Numbered from the stretch's first letter, positions 1-8,043 are shown. The stretch: DNA of 64,000 nucleotides from Bacteroidales bacterium (GCA_004551865.1 SFPR01000001.1:1-64000), one strand, 5' to 3'. Program-made: numbers and translations. Notes: generated by a model not told the origin, from the letters alone.

Positions 1-235
1 TATGAGTGCAGCGGATTGACTTCTGTTACAATTGGTAATAGCGTTACTTCGATTGGTGAGGGTGCGTTTTCTTGGTGCAGCAGTTTGACTTCTGTTACAT
101 TGCCTAATAGCGTTACTTCGATTGCTGATTATGCGTTTCAGATTTGCAGTAGTTTGACTTCTGTTACAATTCCTAATAGCGTTACTTCGATTGGTTATTG
201 GGCGTTTAGGGGTTGCAGCGGTTTGACTTCAATAG
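1..235 (+). repeat. 69-bp tandem repeats encoding 23-aa LRR units
   Basis: The motif ttgacttctgttaca recurs at 16, 85, 154 and 223, exactly 69 bp apart, and continues off the left edge. Each copy encodes one leucine-rich repeat. Near-identity at DNA level implies recent expansion or homogenisation. Confidence 0.9.
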
Positions 236-645
236 TTTCTAATGCTGTTGTTCCTCCTGTGCTTGGTGGTGAAGTTTTCTCTTACACGAATAATTATTGC
301 AATGTAACAGTCCCTTGTGGTAGTTTGGAGGCTTACACTTCTTCTCAATGGAATAATTATTTTCCTAACCGCATTGAGGAAGATTGCTCTTCTGCTTTGC
401 AGGAGGTTGAAAGCACAAGGGAGTTTATTGTTTATCCTAATCCTGCAAGAGGCTTTGCAACCGTGGAATTTGAGGCTTTGCAAGAGCGTAGCTTACTTAG
501 AATTGCAGACCTTGGAGGAAGAGTTATCAAAACGTTTGACCTTTCGGCAGGCACGGAGAGCGTAAGGCTCGACCTTAGATACCTTTCGAGCGGAGTTTAC
601 ACTCTCATGATTGGCAACACCACAAAGAAACTAATCGTCGAGTAA
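1..645 (+). CDS. BspA-type leucine-rich repeat surface protein, T9SS cargo (C-terminal part)
   Basis: The frame is open from the first base, so the true start lies upstream and only about 214 C-terminal residues are present. The N-terminal part consists of 23-residue leucine-rich repeats of the BspA / Treponema pallidum type (LTSVTIPNSVTSIG...AF..CS). After a short linker comes a type A T9SS sorting domain of about 70 residues, beginning VYPNPARG and ending GVYTLMIGNTTKKLIVE. Proteins built this way are exported by the T9SS and held at the cell surface, often for adhesion. The ligand cannot be read from the sequence. The sprA gene at the right end of the window belongs to the same secretion route. 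A rho-independent terminator follows 31 bp after the stop. Confidence 0.9.
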   Translation, partial: YECSGLTSVTIGNSVTSIGEGAFSWCSSLTSVTLPNSVTSIADYAFQICSSLTSVTIPNSVTSIGYWAFRGCSGLTSIVSNAVVPPVLGGEVFSYTNNYCNVTVPCGSLEAYTSSQWNNYFPNRIEEDCSSALQEVESTREFIVYPNPARGFATVEFEALQERSLLRIADLGGRVIKTFDLSAGTESVRLDLRYLSSGVYTLMIGNTTKKLIVE

Positions 646-676
646 GACGATAAAATTGACTAAGCATTTTATTTGA

Positions 677-712
677 GAGTTGCAAAGCATACTGCCTTGC
701 AACTCTTTTTGT
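677..712 (+). terminator. Rho-independent terminator after the LRR gene
   Basis: GAGTTGCAA (677-685) pairs with TTGCAACTC (697-705) and is followed by TTTTTG. Confidence 0.8.
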
Positions 713-754
713 TTTTTGCCGGCTTGTTGTCGAACAATATTCGGAAGCAGAACT

Positions 755-2026
755 TTAATCCGTCATTCTTTCCGAAGCGAAATCGAGAATGGATTTCAAC
801 CAATCGCATAAGAATATCGGAATATTGAGTATGTTGCCATTGATGTTAAGATTTTTCATCGAAAAACGAACTCGCAGCTTGGGGTTATACTTTTCTTGAT
901 ATACTTTGAGGCTTTGTCCCGAGATGTTCCCTTCGGCTTTTACCTCGACAGGACGCACGTTCTCTGCTGCCGCTCCCTTAAATTCTTTCAGGAGGCTGCC
1001 TTTTGAAATCACAGCTTCGGGAGGCAGTTCTGCCATTGTGCGGAGTATTGCTTGGTCAAGTACATAGACCTTAAAAGCAGATGTGTTCTCGTAGTGTTTG
1101 AGTGGCAACAGCGGAGTTTCACACGCATAGATGCGATAGACCATACCCGAAAGAACTAACCAATCGAGAGCAGATTCATATTCGCGAGCTCTTGCACCCT
1201 CTCGGATAACTCTGAAGATGAATTTCTTGTTTTCTCGGGATAATTGAGAAGGTATGCTTCTCCAAATCTCTTTGATACGAGGAATATCTTTGTCGTCGAT
1301 ATGCTTTGTGAAGTCATATTCGTACGATTTGGTCAGGTCGGCAAGGTCTTTTTCGATTTGTGTTATTCCTTTGCCGTCCAACATATTGCTGCATGGCTTT
1401 GGGAGACCTCCACAGACTTGGTATCGTCTGTATTGCTCGGTGAGTTTGTTGAACAGAATTTCGGGAAGCGGTTCCAAGTCTTTAAGTCTCAACTCTGTTT
1501 GTCTCATAAGACTTGAATCGCTCATGCGAAGGTATTCACGGAATGTAACAGGGTACATTTGAAGAAAGCTCACCTTGCCTACGGGAAAAGTATTGCTACT
1601 CTGACTTGAGGCTTCTTTATCTGATTTGCTTTTTCGGTTTATGGCAACTCCGAGCAAAGAGCCGGCTGCAATGATGTGATAGTTCGGAGCATCTTCCTTA
1701 AAGTATTTCAGGGCATTGAGGGCGGGTTTGCACTCTTGGATTTCGTCAAAGAAAATGAGCGTTTCCTCTTCTTTCAAGGGAACATTGGTATAGAGTTCCA
1801 AGTCTCCTATGATACGTTTGATGTCTTTTGTTCTCTCAAAGATGCTTTTCAATTCTTCCTGCTTGTCAAAGTTGAAGATTGCAGTGTGTTTGTAATGGGT
1901 TTGCCCAAACTCTTTCACAATCCACGATTTACCAATTTGTCTCGCTCCCTGAATGATGAGCGGAGAACGGTCGCTTGAACCTTTCCACTGCTCCAATTTG
2001 GATAATATTTCTCTCTCGATTATCAT
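755..2026 (-). CDS. AAA+ ATPase with DUF4143 domain, internally shortened
   Basis: The 423-aa protein matches the large prokaryotic AAA_14/DUF4143 family. It has an N-terminal Walker A-like motif (IIQGARQIGKSWIVKEF), a Walker B region (LIFFDEIQE) and sensor-like IAAGSLLGV. The C-terminal DUF4143 part normally has a PD-(D/E)XK-like fold running from KEFKGA..EN, through YYW and D-F-[IL]-[IV] motifs, to PVEVKA. Here KEFKGAAAEN is joined directly to VRPVEVKAEG (junction near 957-963), so about 40-50 residues with the acidic D motif are missing while the frame is kept. The start at 2026 (MIIEREI) is preferred because family members begin there; an upstream in-frame Met at 2071 exists. The cellular role of this family is unknown. 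The protein may be non-functional. Confidence 0.8.
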   Translation of the reverse strand: MIIEREILSKLEQWKGSSDRSPLIIQGARQIGKSWIVKEFGQTHYKHTAIFNFDKQEELKSIFERTKDIKRIIGDLELYTNVPLKEEETLIFFDEIQECKPALNALKYFKEDAPNYHIIAAGSLLGVAINRKSKSDKEASSQSSNTFPVGKVSFLQMYPVTFREYLRMSDSSLMRQTELRLKDLEPLPEILFNKLTEQYRRYQVCGGLPKPCSNMLDGKGITQIEKDLADLTKSYEYDFTKHIDDKDIPRIKEIWRSIPSQLSRENKKFIFRVIREGARAREYESALDWLVLSGMVYRIYACETPLLPLKHYENTSAFKVYVLDQAILRTMAELPPEAVISKGSLLKEFKGAAAENVRPVEVKAEGNISGQSLKVYQEKYNPKLRVRFSMKNLNINGNILNIPIFLCDWLKSILDFASERMTD

Positions 2027-2215
2027 GATGACACGGCTTTCTTTGCCTGCAAAATTACAAAAAATCGTCATTTTTCACACATCAGCTCACAAAAATGTGA
2101 GATTTTGCACATTTTTGCCACCTATTTGGTGCAGAAGATTGCAAGAGGTCGGCTTTATCCGACCAAATTTGATGAGTGTCTGTCTATGTTTTTTTTTGCT
2201 GACAATAACTATTAG

Positions 2216-2449
2216 CTGAAAACAAAGCTGTATTTTACACAAAAAGAAGCCTATGCCTTTTCTTCTTGCACCTTGTTGTCTCAAGCAGAGGAGAATGAGA
2301 TAATAAGACACGCAGACTTTTCAGCCGAAGCAATTCGGTGCTATGCAGAGAAATTTCAAGTACACCTCCGGAATAATGTAGGAAGACTGCAATACATCAA
2401 TTATATTAACGAATGCCCAATAGGCAAGGTTAAATATGCACTAAGTTAA
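2216..2449 (+). pseudogene. Remnant of an ImmA/IrrE-type metalloprotease gene (C-terminal piece)
   Basis: A 77-codon open frame without an ATG lies between stops. It resembles the C-terminus of ImmA/IrrE (DUF955) proteins fused to or paired with HigA-like antitoxins. The similar parts are EAYAFSS.TLLS (family: EANRFASDTLIP), IIRHADFSAEAIRCYAEKF and NNVGRLQYINYI...KVKYALS (family: GIVVGRLQ...LKVKY). The metalloprotease HExxH region and the whole N-terminal half are absent, so this is read as a decayed fragment. The call rests on remembered family patterns and would need a profile search. Confidence 0.5.
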
Positions 2450-2540
2450 TTCCGCCAACGAGTAACATTATATCTATTTTGACAAGGCACCAATGATTGA
2501 CAAGAAATGTTTCAGTAAAGCCCCGGCATTGATACAATAA

Positions 2541-2577
2541 AAAAGAGGTTGCCTGACAAGTTTAGGTAACCTCTTTT
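2541..2577. terminator. Bidirectional terminator downstream of tRNA-Met
   Basis: AAAAGAGGTTGCCT pairs with AGGTAACCTCTTTT (one G-U pair) around a 9-nt loop. T-runs occur on both strands. It ends the minus-strand tRNA transcript. Confidence 0.75.
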
Positions 2578-2583
2578 GTTTTG

Positions 2584-2657
2584 TAGCGGGAACGAGAGTT
2601 GAACTCGTGACCTCCGGGTTATGAATCCGACGCTCTAACCAACTGAGCTATCCCGCC
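2584..2657 (-). tRNA. tRNA-Met (anticodon CAT)
   Basis: The minus strand folds as a 74-nt cloverleaf. Acceptor GGCGGGA pairs with TCCCGCT, the D arm contains AGCTCAGTTGGTTAGAGC, the anticodon loop is TTCATAA, and the T arm contains GTTCAAC. The CCA tail is not encoded (ACAA follows). The CAT anticodon and overall form fit elongator Met, although Ile2 (lysidine-modified) shares this anticodon. The A-C apposition at the top of the anticodon stem is retained in my reading. Confidence 0.92.
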
Positions 2658-2753
2658 GATTGAGGTTGCAAAATTACAACATTTTTTGATAATGCCAAAA
2701 AAATAGCTGTGTTTTTTGCTCTTTTGAGTTCATGTTTTTCTTAAAGCTCTGAT

Positions 2754-5543
2754 TTATAGTTCGTCTTTTAAGTATTTTCCTATGCTGTTTGAGGCAGATT
2801 GAGCCAGCTGTTCGGGTGTTCCGCATTCTGCAATCCTGCCTCCGCTCTTTCCTCCTTCGCTTCCCATGTCGATGATGTAATCGGCAACCTTTATGACATC
2901 AAGGTTGTGTTCTATCACAAGCATGCTGTTGCCTTTATCGACCAACTTTTGAAGTACTTCCAAAAGTATGCGAATGTCCTCAAAGTGAAGTCCTGTTGTG
3001 GGTTCGTCAAGTATGTAGAGTGTGTTTCCGGTGTCTTTTTTGCCAAGCTCGGCTGCGAGCTTTATTCTTTGGCACTCTCCTCCCGAGAGTGTGGTGGAGG
3101 CTTGCCCCAATGTGAGATAACCCAAGCCCACTTCGTTCACTATGCTCAGCTGTCGTTTGATTTTTGGGTAGTTCTCAAAGAATACCACGGCTTCCGAAAA
3201 GCTCATGTCAAGAACTTCGTTTATGCTTTTGCCCTTGTATCTTACTTCCAAGGTCTCTCGGTTGTAGCGTTTGCCTCCGCATTCTTGGCAGGTTACGTAA
3301 ACATCGGGAAGGAAGTTCATTTCAATCGTCTTGACGCCTGCTCCCTGACATTCTTCACATCTGCCGCCTTTCACGTTGAAAGAGAACCTGCCTGCAGGGT
3401 AGTTTCTTATCTTGGCTGTCGGCATTTCGGCATAGAGCTTACGTATCTCGTCAAACACTCCTATGAAGGTGGCAGGGTTGCTCCTCGGTGTTCTTCCTAT
3501 GGGTGATTGGTCAATTTCTATCACTTTGTCGATGTTGTCTGTGCCTTTTATGTCTTTGTATGGCAAAATCTTCTTTTCGCTCCGGTAAAAGAGCTTGCTG
3601 AGAATTGGGTGCAGGGTGTCGTTTATCAGAGAGGACTTTCCGCTTCCCGACACTCCCGTGACGCACACAAAAAGCCCCAACGGAAGATGCAAATCGACGT
3701 TTTTGAGGTTGTTTCCGCTCGCTCCGATAAGGTCGATGTATTTTCCGTTGCCTGTTCTTCGGGTCTTGGGTACTTCAATCTTCTTTTCGCCCTTGAGGTA
3801 TTGGCAGGTGAGGGAGTTTTGTTGTAAAATCTCTTTCGGACTTCCCATTGCGGTCAGCTTTCCTCCGTTTATGCCTGCTCCCGGTCCTATATCGACAATG
3901 TAGTCTGAGGCAAGCATCATGTCTTTGTCGTGTTCGACAACGATGACCGTGTTGCCGGCATCGCGAAGTTGTTTGAGCGATTTTATCAGACGCACATTGT
4001 CCGATTGGTGAAGCCCTATGCTCGGTTCGTCAAGGATATACATCACATTGACTAACTTACTTCCTATCTGGGTTGCAAGTCTTATTCTCTGGCTTTCGCC
4101 TCCCGAGAGGCTGCGAGAGCTTCTGTTTAGGCTCAGATAGCCCAAACCAACGTCCAAAAGGAAGTTGATTTTGGTGTTTATCTCTCTGAGAATTTCAGAA
4201 GCTATCTCTTTTTGTCTTGCTCCGAGGCTTTCTTCGGTCTGTTTGCACCAAAGGGATAACTCTGTTAAGTCCATGTTGGCGAGTTGTGCAATGTTTTTGT
4301 CTGCGATTTTGAAGCACAGACTTTCGGCTTTCAATCTGTCGCCATGGCAGTGCGGACAAGTGGTGCTTGACATGAAAGAGGCGGCCCATTTTTGAAGTGA
4401 TGCAGGCAGAGAGCTGTCGTTAAATTGTGAGCAAATGAAGTTTACCACTCCTCCGAAGTCAGACAACAGACCTCCGTCTTGCTCTTCGCCATACAAGAGA
4501 ACCTTCATTGCTCTTTCGGAGTAGTCTTCAAATGGTGTATCCAAGTCAAAGCCGTATCGTTTGCCCACAGAGATTATCTTTTTGACAAACCAGCTGTTCA
4601 TGTTGGGTTTTCCGATTGGTATCAGACCGCCTTGAGCAATGCTCTTTGTCTTGTCGAGTATGATTTTCTCAATATCGACCTGCGTTACCTCACCCAAGCC
4701 GTTGCAAACAGGACAAGCTCCATACGGAGAGTTGAAAGAGAAGGTGTTTGGTTCGGGTTCGGGATAGGAAATGCCGGTTGTGGGACACATCAGCAACTTC
4801 GAGAAGTGTTTTATCTGTCCTTTTTCGTCCAAAATCATCAAGCTGTTCTTTCCGTGCTTGAAAGCTGTTTCCACCGACTTTTTCAATCTTTCCTGCTTTC
4901 CCCCGGACGAAATCCGCAACTTGTCGATAACTATCTCTATATCGTGAACCTTATATCGGTCGGTTCTCATTCCGCTTGTTATGTTGAAGATTTCTCCATC
5001 TACCCTGACCTTTAAGAAACCTTTTTTTGCAATCGACTCAAACAGCTCTCTGTAATGACCCTTTCTACCCTTGACAACAGGGGACAAAATCACTATCGAA
5101 CTATCGTCATAGCGTTTTGTAATCTCGTCCAATATCTGTTTCTCGGTATATTTCACCATCTTTTCGCCCGTATTGACCGAATAGGCCTCCGACACCCTTG
5201 CAAACAACAACCTCAAAAGGTCGTAAATCTCGGTTGTGGTGCCGACCGTGGAGCGAGGATTTTTGTTTGTGGTTTTCTGTTCAATCGAAATCACGGGAGA
5301 AAGACCCGTAATCTGCTCCACATCGGGCTTGCTTATTGAGCCGATGAAGTTCCTGATATAAGAAGAAAAGGTTTCCAAATATCTTCTCTGTCCTTCGGCA
5401 TAAATTGTGTCGAAAGCAAGAGAACTTTTGCCGCTTCCGCTCAATCCGGTTATCGTAATGAGAGAATTGCGAGGCATCGACAGCGATATGTTTTGAAGGT
5501 TGTGCGTCTTGGCTCCAAGTATCTCGAGTTTGTCGTCAGTCAT
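2754..5543 (-). CDS. uvrA: Excinuclease ABC subunit A (UvrA)
   Basis: This is the damage-sensing ABC ATPase of nucleotide excision repair, acting as a dimer with UvrB in the cytoplasm. Visible motifs are Walker A GLSGSGKSS and GVSGSGKSS, ABC signatures LSGGESQR and LSGGECQR, and Walker B YILDEPSIGLH and YILDEPTTGLH. The C-terminal zinc module CEEC...CQEC is intact. The first zinc module reads CPTTG...CPVC, with Thr at the second Cys position. The start at 5543 (MTDDKLEILGA) is preferred over an in-frame Met 11 codons upstream (5576), because UvrA proteins begin a few residues before the ...GA..HNL motif. At 929 aa it has normal length. It is transcribed divergently from the coiled-coil lipoprotein gene at 5723. 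Confidence 0.96.
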   Translation of the reverse strand: MTDDKLEILGAKTHNLQNISLSMPRNSLITITGLSGSGKSSLAFDTIYAEGQRRYLETFSSYIRNFIGSISKPDVEQITGLSPVISIEQKTTNKNPRSTVGTTTEIYDLLRLLFARVSEAYSVNTGEKMVKYTEKQILDEITKRYDDSSIVILSPVVKGRKGHYRELFESIAKKGFLKVRVDGEIFNITSGMRTDRYKVHDIEIVIDKLRISSGGKQERLKKSVETAFKHGKNSLMILDEKGQIKHFSKLLMCPTTGISYPEPEPNTFSFNSPYGACPVCNGLGEVTQVDIEKIILDKTKSIAQGGLIPIGKPNMNSWFVKKIISVGKRYGFDLDTPFEDYSERAMKVLLYGEEQDGGLLSDFGGVVNFICSQFNDSSLPASLQKWAASFMSSTTCPHCHGDRLKAESLCFKIADKNIAQLANMDLTELSLWCKQTEESLGARQKEIASEILREINTKINFLLDVGLGYLSLNRSSRSLSGGESQRIRLATQIGSKLVNVMYILDEPSIGLHQSDNVRLIKSLKQLRDAGNTVIVVEHDKDMMLASDYIVDIGPGAGINGGKLTAMGSPKEILQQNSLTCQYLKGEKKIEVPKTRRTGNGKYIDLIGASGNNLKNVDLHLPLGLFVCVTGVSGSGKSSLINDTLHPILSKLFYRSEKKILPYKDIKGTDNIDKVIEIDQSPIGRTPRSNPATFIGVFDEIRKLYAEMPTAKIRNYPAGRFSFNVKGGRCEECQGAGVKTIEMNFLPDVYVTCQECGGKRYNRETLEVRYKGKSINEVLDMSFSEAVVFFENYPKIKRQLSIVNEVGLGYLTLGQASTTLSGGECQRIKLAAELGKKDTGNTLYILDEPTTGLHFEDIRILLEVLQKLVDKGNSMLVIEHNLDVIKVADYIIDMGSEGGKSGGRIAECGTPEQLAQSASNSIGKYLKDEL

Positions 5544-5639
5544 TGTCTTTTTATGATTTTGGTTTTTGGGCTGCAATTATACGAAATTTCGCCGTTTTGG
5601 CAAGACAGAAGAGCAAAAAACCAAGAAAAAGAACAAATT

Positions 5640-5673
5640 TTTGTGCATGATTGTTGATTTTGTACTAAATTTG
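5640..5673 (+). promoter_or_regulatory. Bacteroidetes-type promoter for the coiled-coil lipoprotein
   Basis: TTTG (5640-5643), a 22-bp spacer, then TAAATTTG (5666-5673) fit the TTTG / TAnnTTTG consensus of the Bacteroidetes primary sigma factor. The gene starts 50 bp downstream. Confidence 0.65.
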
Positions 5674-5722
5674 CCGACTGAAACGTTTTGAGAATAATAA
5701 ACCGAAAAAGAACAACCAAATC

Positions 5723-6586
5723 ATGAGAAGAAAACTTTGTACAATCGTTTTGCTGTCTGCTGTGGCTTTTACAGCCTGCAACGGCAATCTATCAAAAGAA
5801 AGAGAAAAACAATTGCAGGATTCCTTTGCTGCCGTAATGTCAAACAAAGACGCAGAATTGGAGACCTTGTTTCAACAACTTAACGAGATTGACGCAAGCC
5901 TCGGAGAAATTGCCAAAACATATGGCGAGGTGGCTCAGGCTTCCGACATTTCGGGAGAAGTGAACAAAGATGCGGTATCGAGCATCAGAAGCAAGATAAC
6001 CACAATCAGCAACATTCTTGCCTCAGATAGAGAAAAACTTGCAGCCGTAAGTGCAAGAATAAGCAAGAATCAACGCCAAAACAAACAACTTCAAACCTTT
6101 GTGGGCAACCTCGAAGAGAGAATAAAAGAGCAAGAAATGCAAATACAATCTCTTACCGAAGAGTTGCAAAAGAAGAACGTCAAGATAGACGAACTTACAA
6201 AGAACGTGGAAAATCTTGAGAGTGCATCAAAGCAGAAAGACAAGAAGATAATGCAGATAGAAGATGAGAAAAACACTGCATACTTCGCAATAGGAACCAA
6301 GAAAGAACTTAGAGCAAAGAACCTTATCGACCGCAAGGGAGGATTTATCGGTTTGGGCAGGGCAGATGTGCTTTCAAACAATACCGACTTTGCTTCATTG
6401 ACCAAGATAGACACAAGAAACACACAAGAAATACCATTGACGGGAAAGAAAATCAAAATCGTTACTTCACACCCTACAAGCTCTTACTCTTTGGAGGGAG
6501 ACGAAACGCGACCAACCTCAATCCGCATTACCAATCCCGACTTATTCTGGAAAGCAAGCAAGTGTTTAATCATCATGGTCGATTAA
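5723..6586 (+). CDS. Coiled-coil lipoprotein of unknown function
   Basis: The 287-aa protein has a lipoprotein signal peptide (hydrophobic stretch ending FTAC, Cys at about residue 19), so it should be lipidated and anchored in an envelope membrane. Residues about 25-195 are rich in Glu/Lys/Gln heptads and form a long coiled coil (ERIKEQEMQIQSLTEELQKK and following). A globular C-terminal part follows, with the patterns KGGFIGLGRADVL and KKIKIVTSHPTSSYSLEGD. Proteins with this arrangement are widespread in Bacteroidales but I know of no assigned function. It is monocistronic, with its own promoter and terminator. Confidence 0.8.
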   Translation: MRRKLCTIVLLSAVAFTACNGNLSKEREKQLQDSFAAVMSNKDAELETLFQQLNEIDASLGEIAKTYGEVAQASDISGEVNKDAVSSIRSKITTISNILASDREKLAAVSARISKNQRQNKQLQTFVGNLEERIKEQEMQIQSLTEELQKKNVKIDELTKNVENLESASKQKDKKIMQIEDEKNTAYFAIGTKKELRAKNLIDRKGGFIGLGRADVLSNNTDFASLTKIDTRNTQEIPLTGKKIKIVTSHPTSSYSLEGDETRPTSIRITNPDLFWKASKCLIIMVD

Positions 6587-6605
6587 GCAATTTTGCAAAT
6601 ACCAC

Positions 6606-6646
6606 AAAAAGGAAGACGAAACCACAAATCGCCTTCCTTTTTTTTT
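6606..6646 (+). terminator. Rho-independent terminator
   Basis: AAAAAGGAAG pairs with CTTCCTTTTT around a 17-nt loop; the T-run reaches 6646. Confidence 0.75.
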
Positions 6647-6664
6647 GTAATGCACACAAATAAC

Positions 6665-6738
6665 TCGGCGGTTTATTTCGGTAAATAGGTGTTTTACCCA
6701 AATAAAACGAAGAGTTATTTTTGTAAAACGCCGATTTT
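6665..6738. repeat. Degenerate 21-bp-period palindrome array (copy 1)
   Basis: Four diverged units with cores cGGCGGTTTA, AGGTGTTTTA, AACGAAGAGTTA and AAACGCCGATTT lie about 20-22 bp apart. They belong to the same dispersed family as the clearer arrays at 16.4, 22.0, 25.1, 40.5 and 55.4 kb. Translated on the minus strand the array gives the seven-residue pattern K-x-P-x-Y-x-x. Confidence 0.55.
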
Positions 6739-6761
6739 TTTTGCTGTATATTTGCTTGCAT

Positions 6762-7124
6762 TACAATAAACTCTTATCTCTGCGGTTGGTATCCCAAACA
6801 CATTGTTGTGAACAAGGCTGCACAAGACAGAATAATACCGTCAATACGGAAGTATTTCGCCACTCAGCCTTTTCAAATATGCCGACATGATTTGCCAATC
6901 AGAGCAACTGCTTAATCAAAAAGTTGATTTGGTTGAAGAAAGCCCGTTGCTTCCTTTTGCACAAGAGACGGCGAACAATGATAAAATATTGATATATGAG
7001 AGAAATTGTTAAAGATAAGGGCAGGGCGGACGCTCGTTTTCGGTTTTGGGATTGGTCGAATTTGTTTGTTTGAGACTTTCTGCTTAGAATTTTGAGAAAA
7101 AGGGAGGAAAAGTACTCAAATAAT
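6762..7124. other. Intergenic stretch with no recognisable gene
   Basis: No start-stop frame here shows codon bias or similarity that I recognise. The minus-strand frame at 6899-7195 has no protein-like composition. Confidence 0.6.
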
Positions 7125-7155
7125 TTTGCAGTTTGGGAAATGTTGTTTAATTTTG
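7125..7155 (+). promoter_or_regulatory. Promoter of the small lipoprotein locus
   Basis: TTTG (7125-7128), a 19-bp spacer, and TAATTTTG (7148-7155). The transcribed leader just after it resembles the leader at 55570-55670. Confidence 0.6.
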
Positions 7156-7243
7156 TGGTCGGAAAGCGAGAGTAATGCTTTCGAGTAAATAACAATAAAA
7201 AACAGAAACAACAGGAGACAAAGAAGAATTATTAGTTTGACTT

Positions 7244-7500
7244 AGCAGTTTGCAGCATATTAAAGCGTTTTTGCTTATTCTCAGACGTGTGAAACCTCGA
7301 AATTTTCATACAATTCTGTCAATAGATAAGCCAAGAACGCCTGCGATTATATCGTGGGCTTTTCTTGTTTGACAGAATAGGTAGTCGAGGACCTCACACG
7401 TTGATAAGAAACAAGTCCCACGTTTTTTTTATGTCCACAAGTCAGGGTTTCTATTCCCTTAAATCACTAAACCAATTAAGTAAATCGCCTCAGGGGACTT
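7244..7500 (+). mobile_element. Candidate ~250-bp structured insertion in a 5' leader
   Basis: The leader 7148-7243 closely parallels the one at 55562-55670 up to GACTT. In the 55-kb copy GACTT is followed at once by GGGCAGATTAAAA. Here that continuation (GACTTGGGCAGAGTAAAAA) appears only at 7496, about 250 bp later. The simplest reading is an insertion at 7244-7495 flanked by a 5-bp duplication GACTT (7239-7243 and 7496-7500). It contains a long rod-like hairpin, no terminal inverted repeats and no ORF. There is no second copy in the window, so mobility is inference. Confidence 0.35.
7285..7401 (+). ncRNA. Candidate structured RNA: long interrupted hairpin
   Basis: Nested perfect stems are ACGTGTGA (7285-7292) with TCACACGT (7394-7401), CCTCGA (7295-7300) with TCGAGG (7385-7390), ATTCTGTCAA (7313-7322) with TTGACAGAAT (7369-7378), and AAGCC (7328-7332) with GGCTT (7357-7361). 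Together they form a rod with a central bubble. A run of eight T follows at 7423. The shape recalls a 6S-like regulatory RNA or a mobile hairpin, but I recognise no family signature. Confidence 0.4.
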
Positions 7501-7525
7501 GGGCAGAGTAAAAACGAATTTTGAA

Positions 7526-7768
7526 ATGAGAAAAATCAAATTAGCGTCATTGTTTATTGTAATCGTATTATTCGCTTCTTGTATGACTAATCGTCAATAT
7601 ATTAGCGATTATAGTAGTCGAATGAATATAGTAAAGACAATGTTTCCTGAGATTTATGATCTTTACAGACAAGGAGATGTTATTATTAACTCAGTGTATC
7701 TGGATTTAGATACCAATAAATATCACATTGAATACGAGTATAGGACAAATACAACATACATTAGGTAA
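7526..7768 (+). CDS. Small lipoprotein of unknown function
   Basis: The 80-aa product has a type II signal peptide (KLASLFIVIVLFASC), predicting lipidation at Cys17 or nearby and envelope location. The mature part of about 60 residues contains MFPEIYDLYRQGDVIINSVY and ends shortly after YEYRTNTTYIR. The start MRKIKL at 7526 is chosen because it directly precedes the signal peptide; an in-frame start 27 nt upstream would put charged residues before it. It lies 7 bp upstream of another small gene at 7776, and the two look co-transcribed. Confidence 0.6.
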   Translation: MRKIKLASLFIVIVLFASCMTNRQYISDYSSRMNIVKTMFPEIYDLYRQGDVIINSVYLDLDTNKYHIEYEYRTNTTYIR

Positions 7769-7775
7769 GTAAGAT

Positions 7776-8012
7776 ATGGTAGAATATAGCATAAATGTTG
7801 GAAAAGTATCAGATTCTTTTGATACGTTAAAAAGATTGTGTAAGGAGAAAGCAGATGCGTTAGTTAAATCATTTTCTGACCAAGAAGTAGAAGACGTTGT
7901 AGTTACGTTTTGGACTGAGGGTTTTCCGGAATTGATATGTGTTGCTCAATTTTCTAAAAACGAAAATAAGGAAGTGGTTTATAATCTTGACTTTTCGCAG
8001 ACTACATTGTAG
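7776..8012 (+). CDS. Small cytosolic protein of unknown function
   Basis: The 78-aa protein (MVEYSINVGKVSDSFDTLKR...) has no signal peptide or membrane segment. It is moderately acidic with a predicted alpha/beta composition. It follows the lipoprotein gene by 7 bp and is ended by a strong terminator at 8044. I do not recognise the family. AT content and codon use resemble the preceding small gene. Confidence 0.5.
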   Translation: MVEYSINVGKVSDSFDTLKRLCKEKADALVKSFSDQEVEDVVVTFWTEGFPELICVAQFSKNENKEVVYNLDFSQTTL

Positions 8013-8043
8013 CTGTACGAGAATGCAAAAACGGCAAAGATAG

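Noticed and set aside
2799..3506. 235-aa plus-strand ORF opposite uvrA
   Set aside because: It is an antisense shadow of the conserved UvrA C-terminal domain.
7285..7401. Signal recognition particle RNA, tmRNA or a known riboswitch
   Set aside because: None of the conserved SRP loop, tmRNA tag or recognised riboswitch motifs is visible. Only the hairpin architecture is supported.
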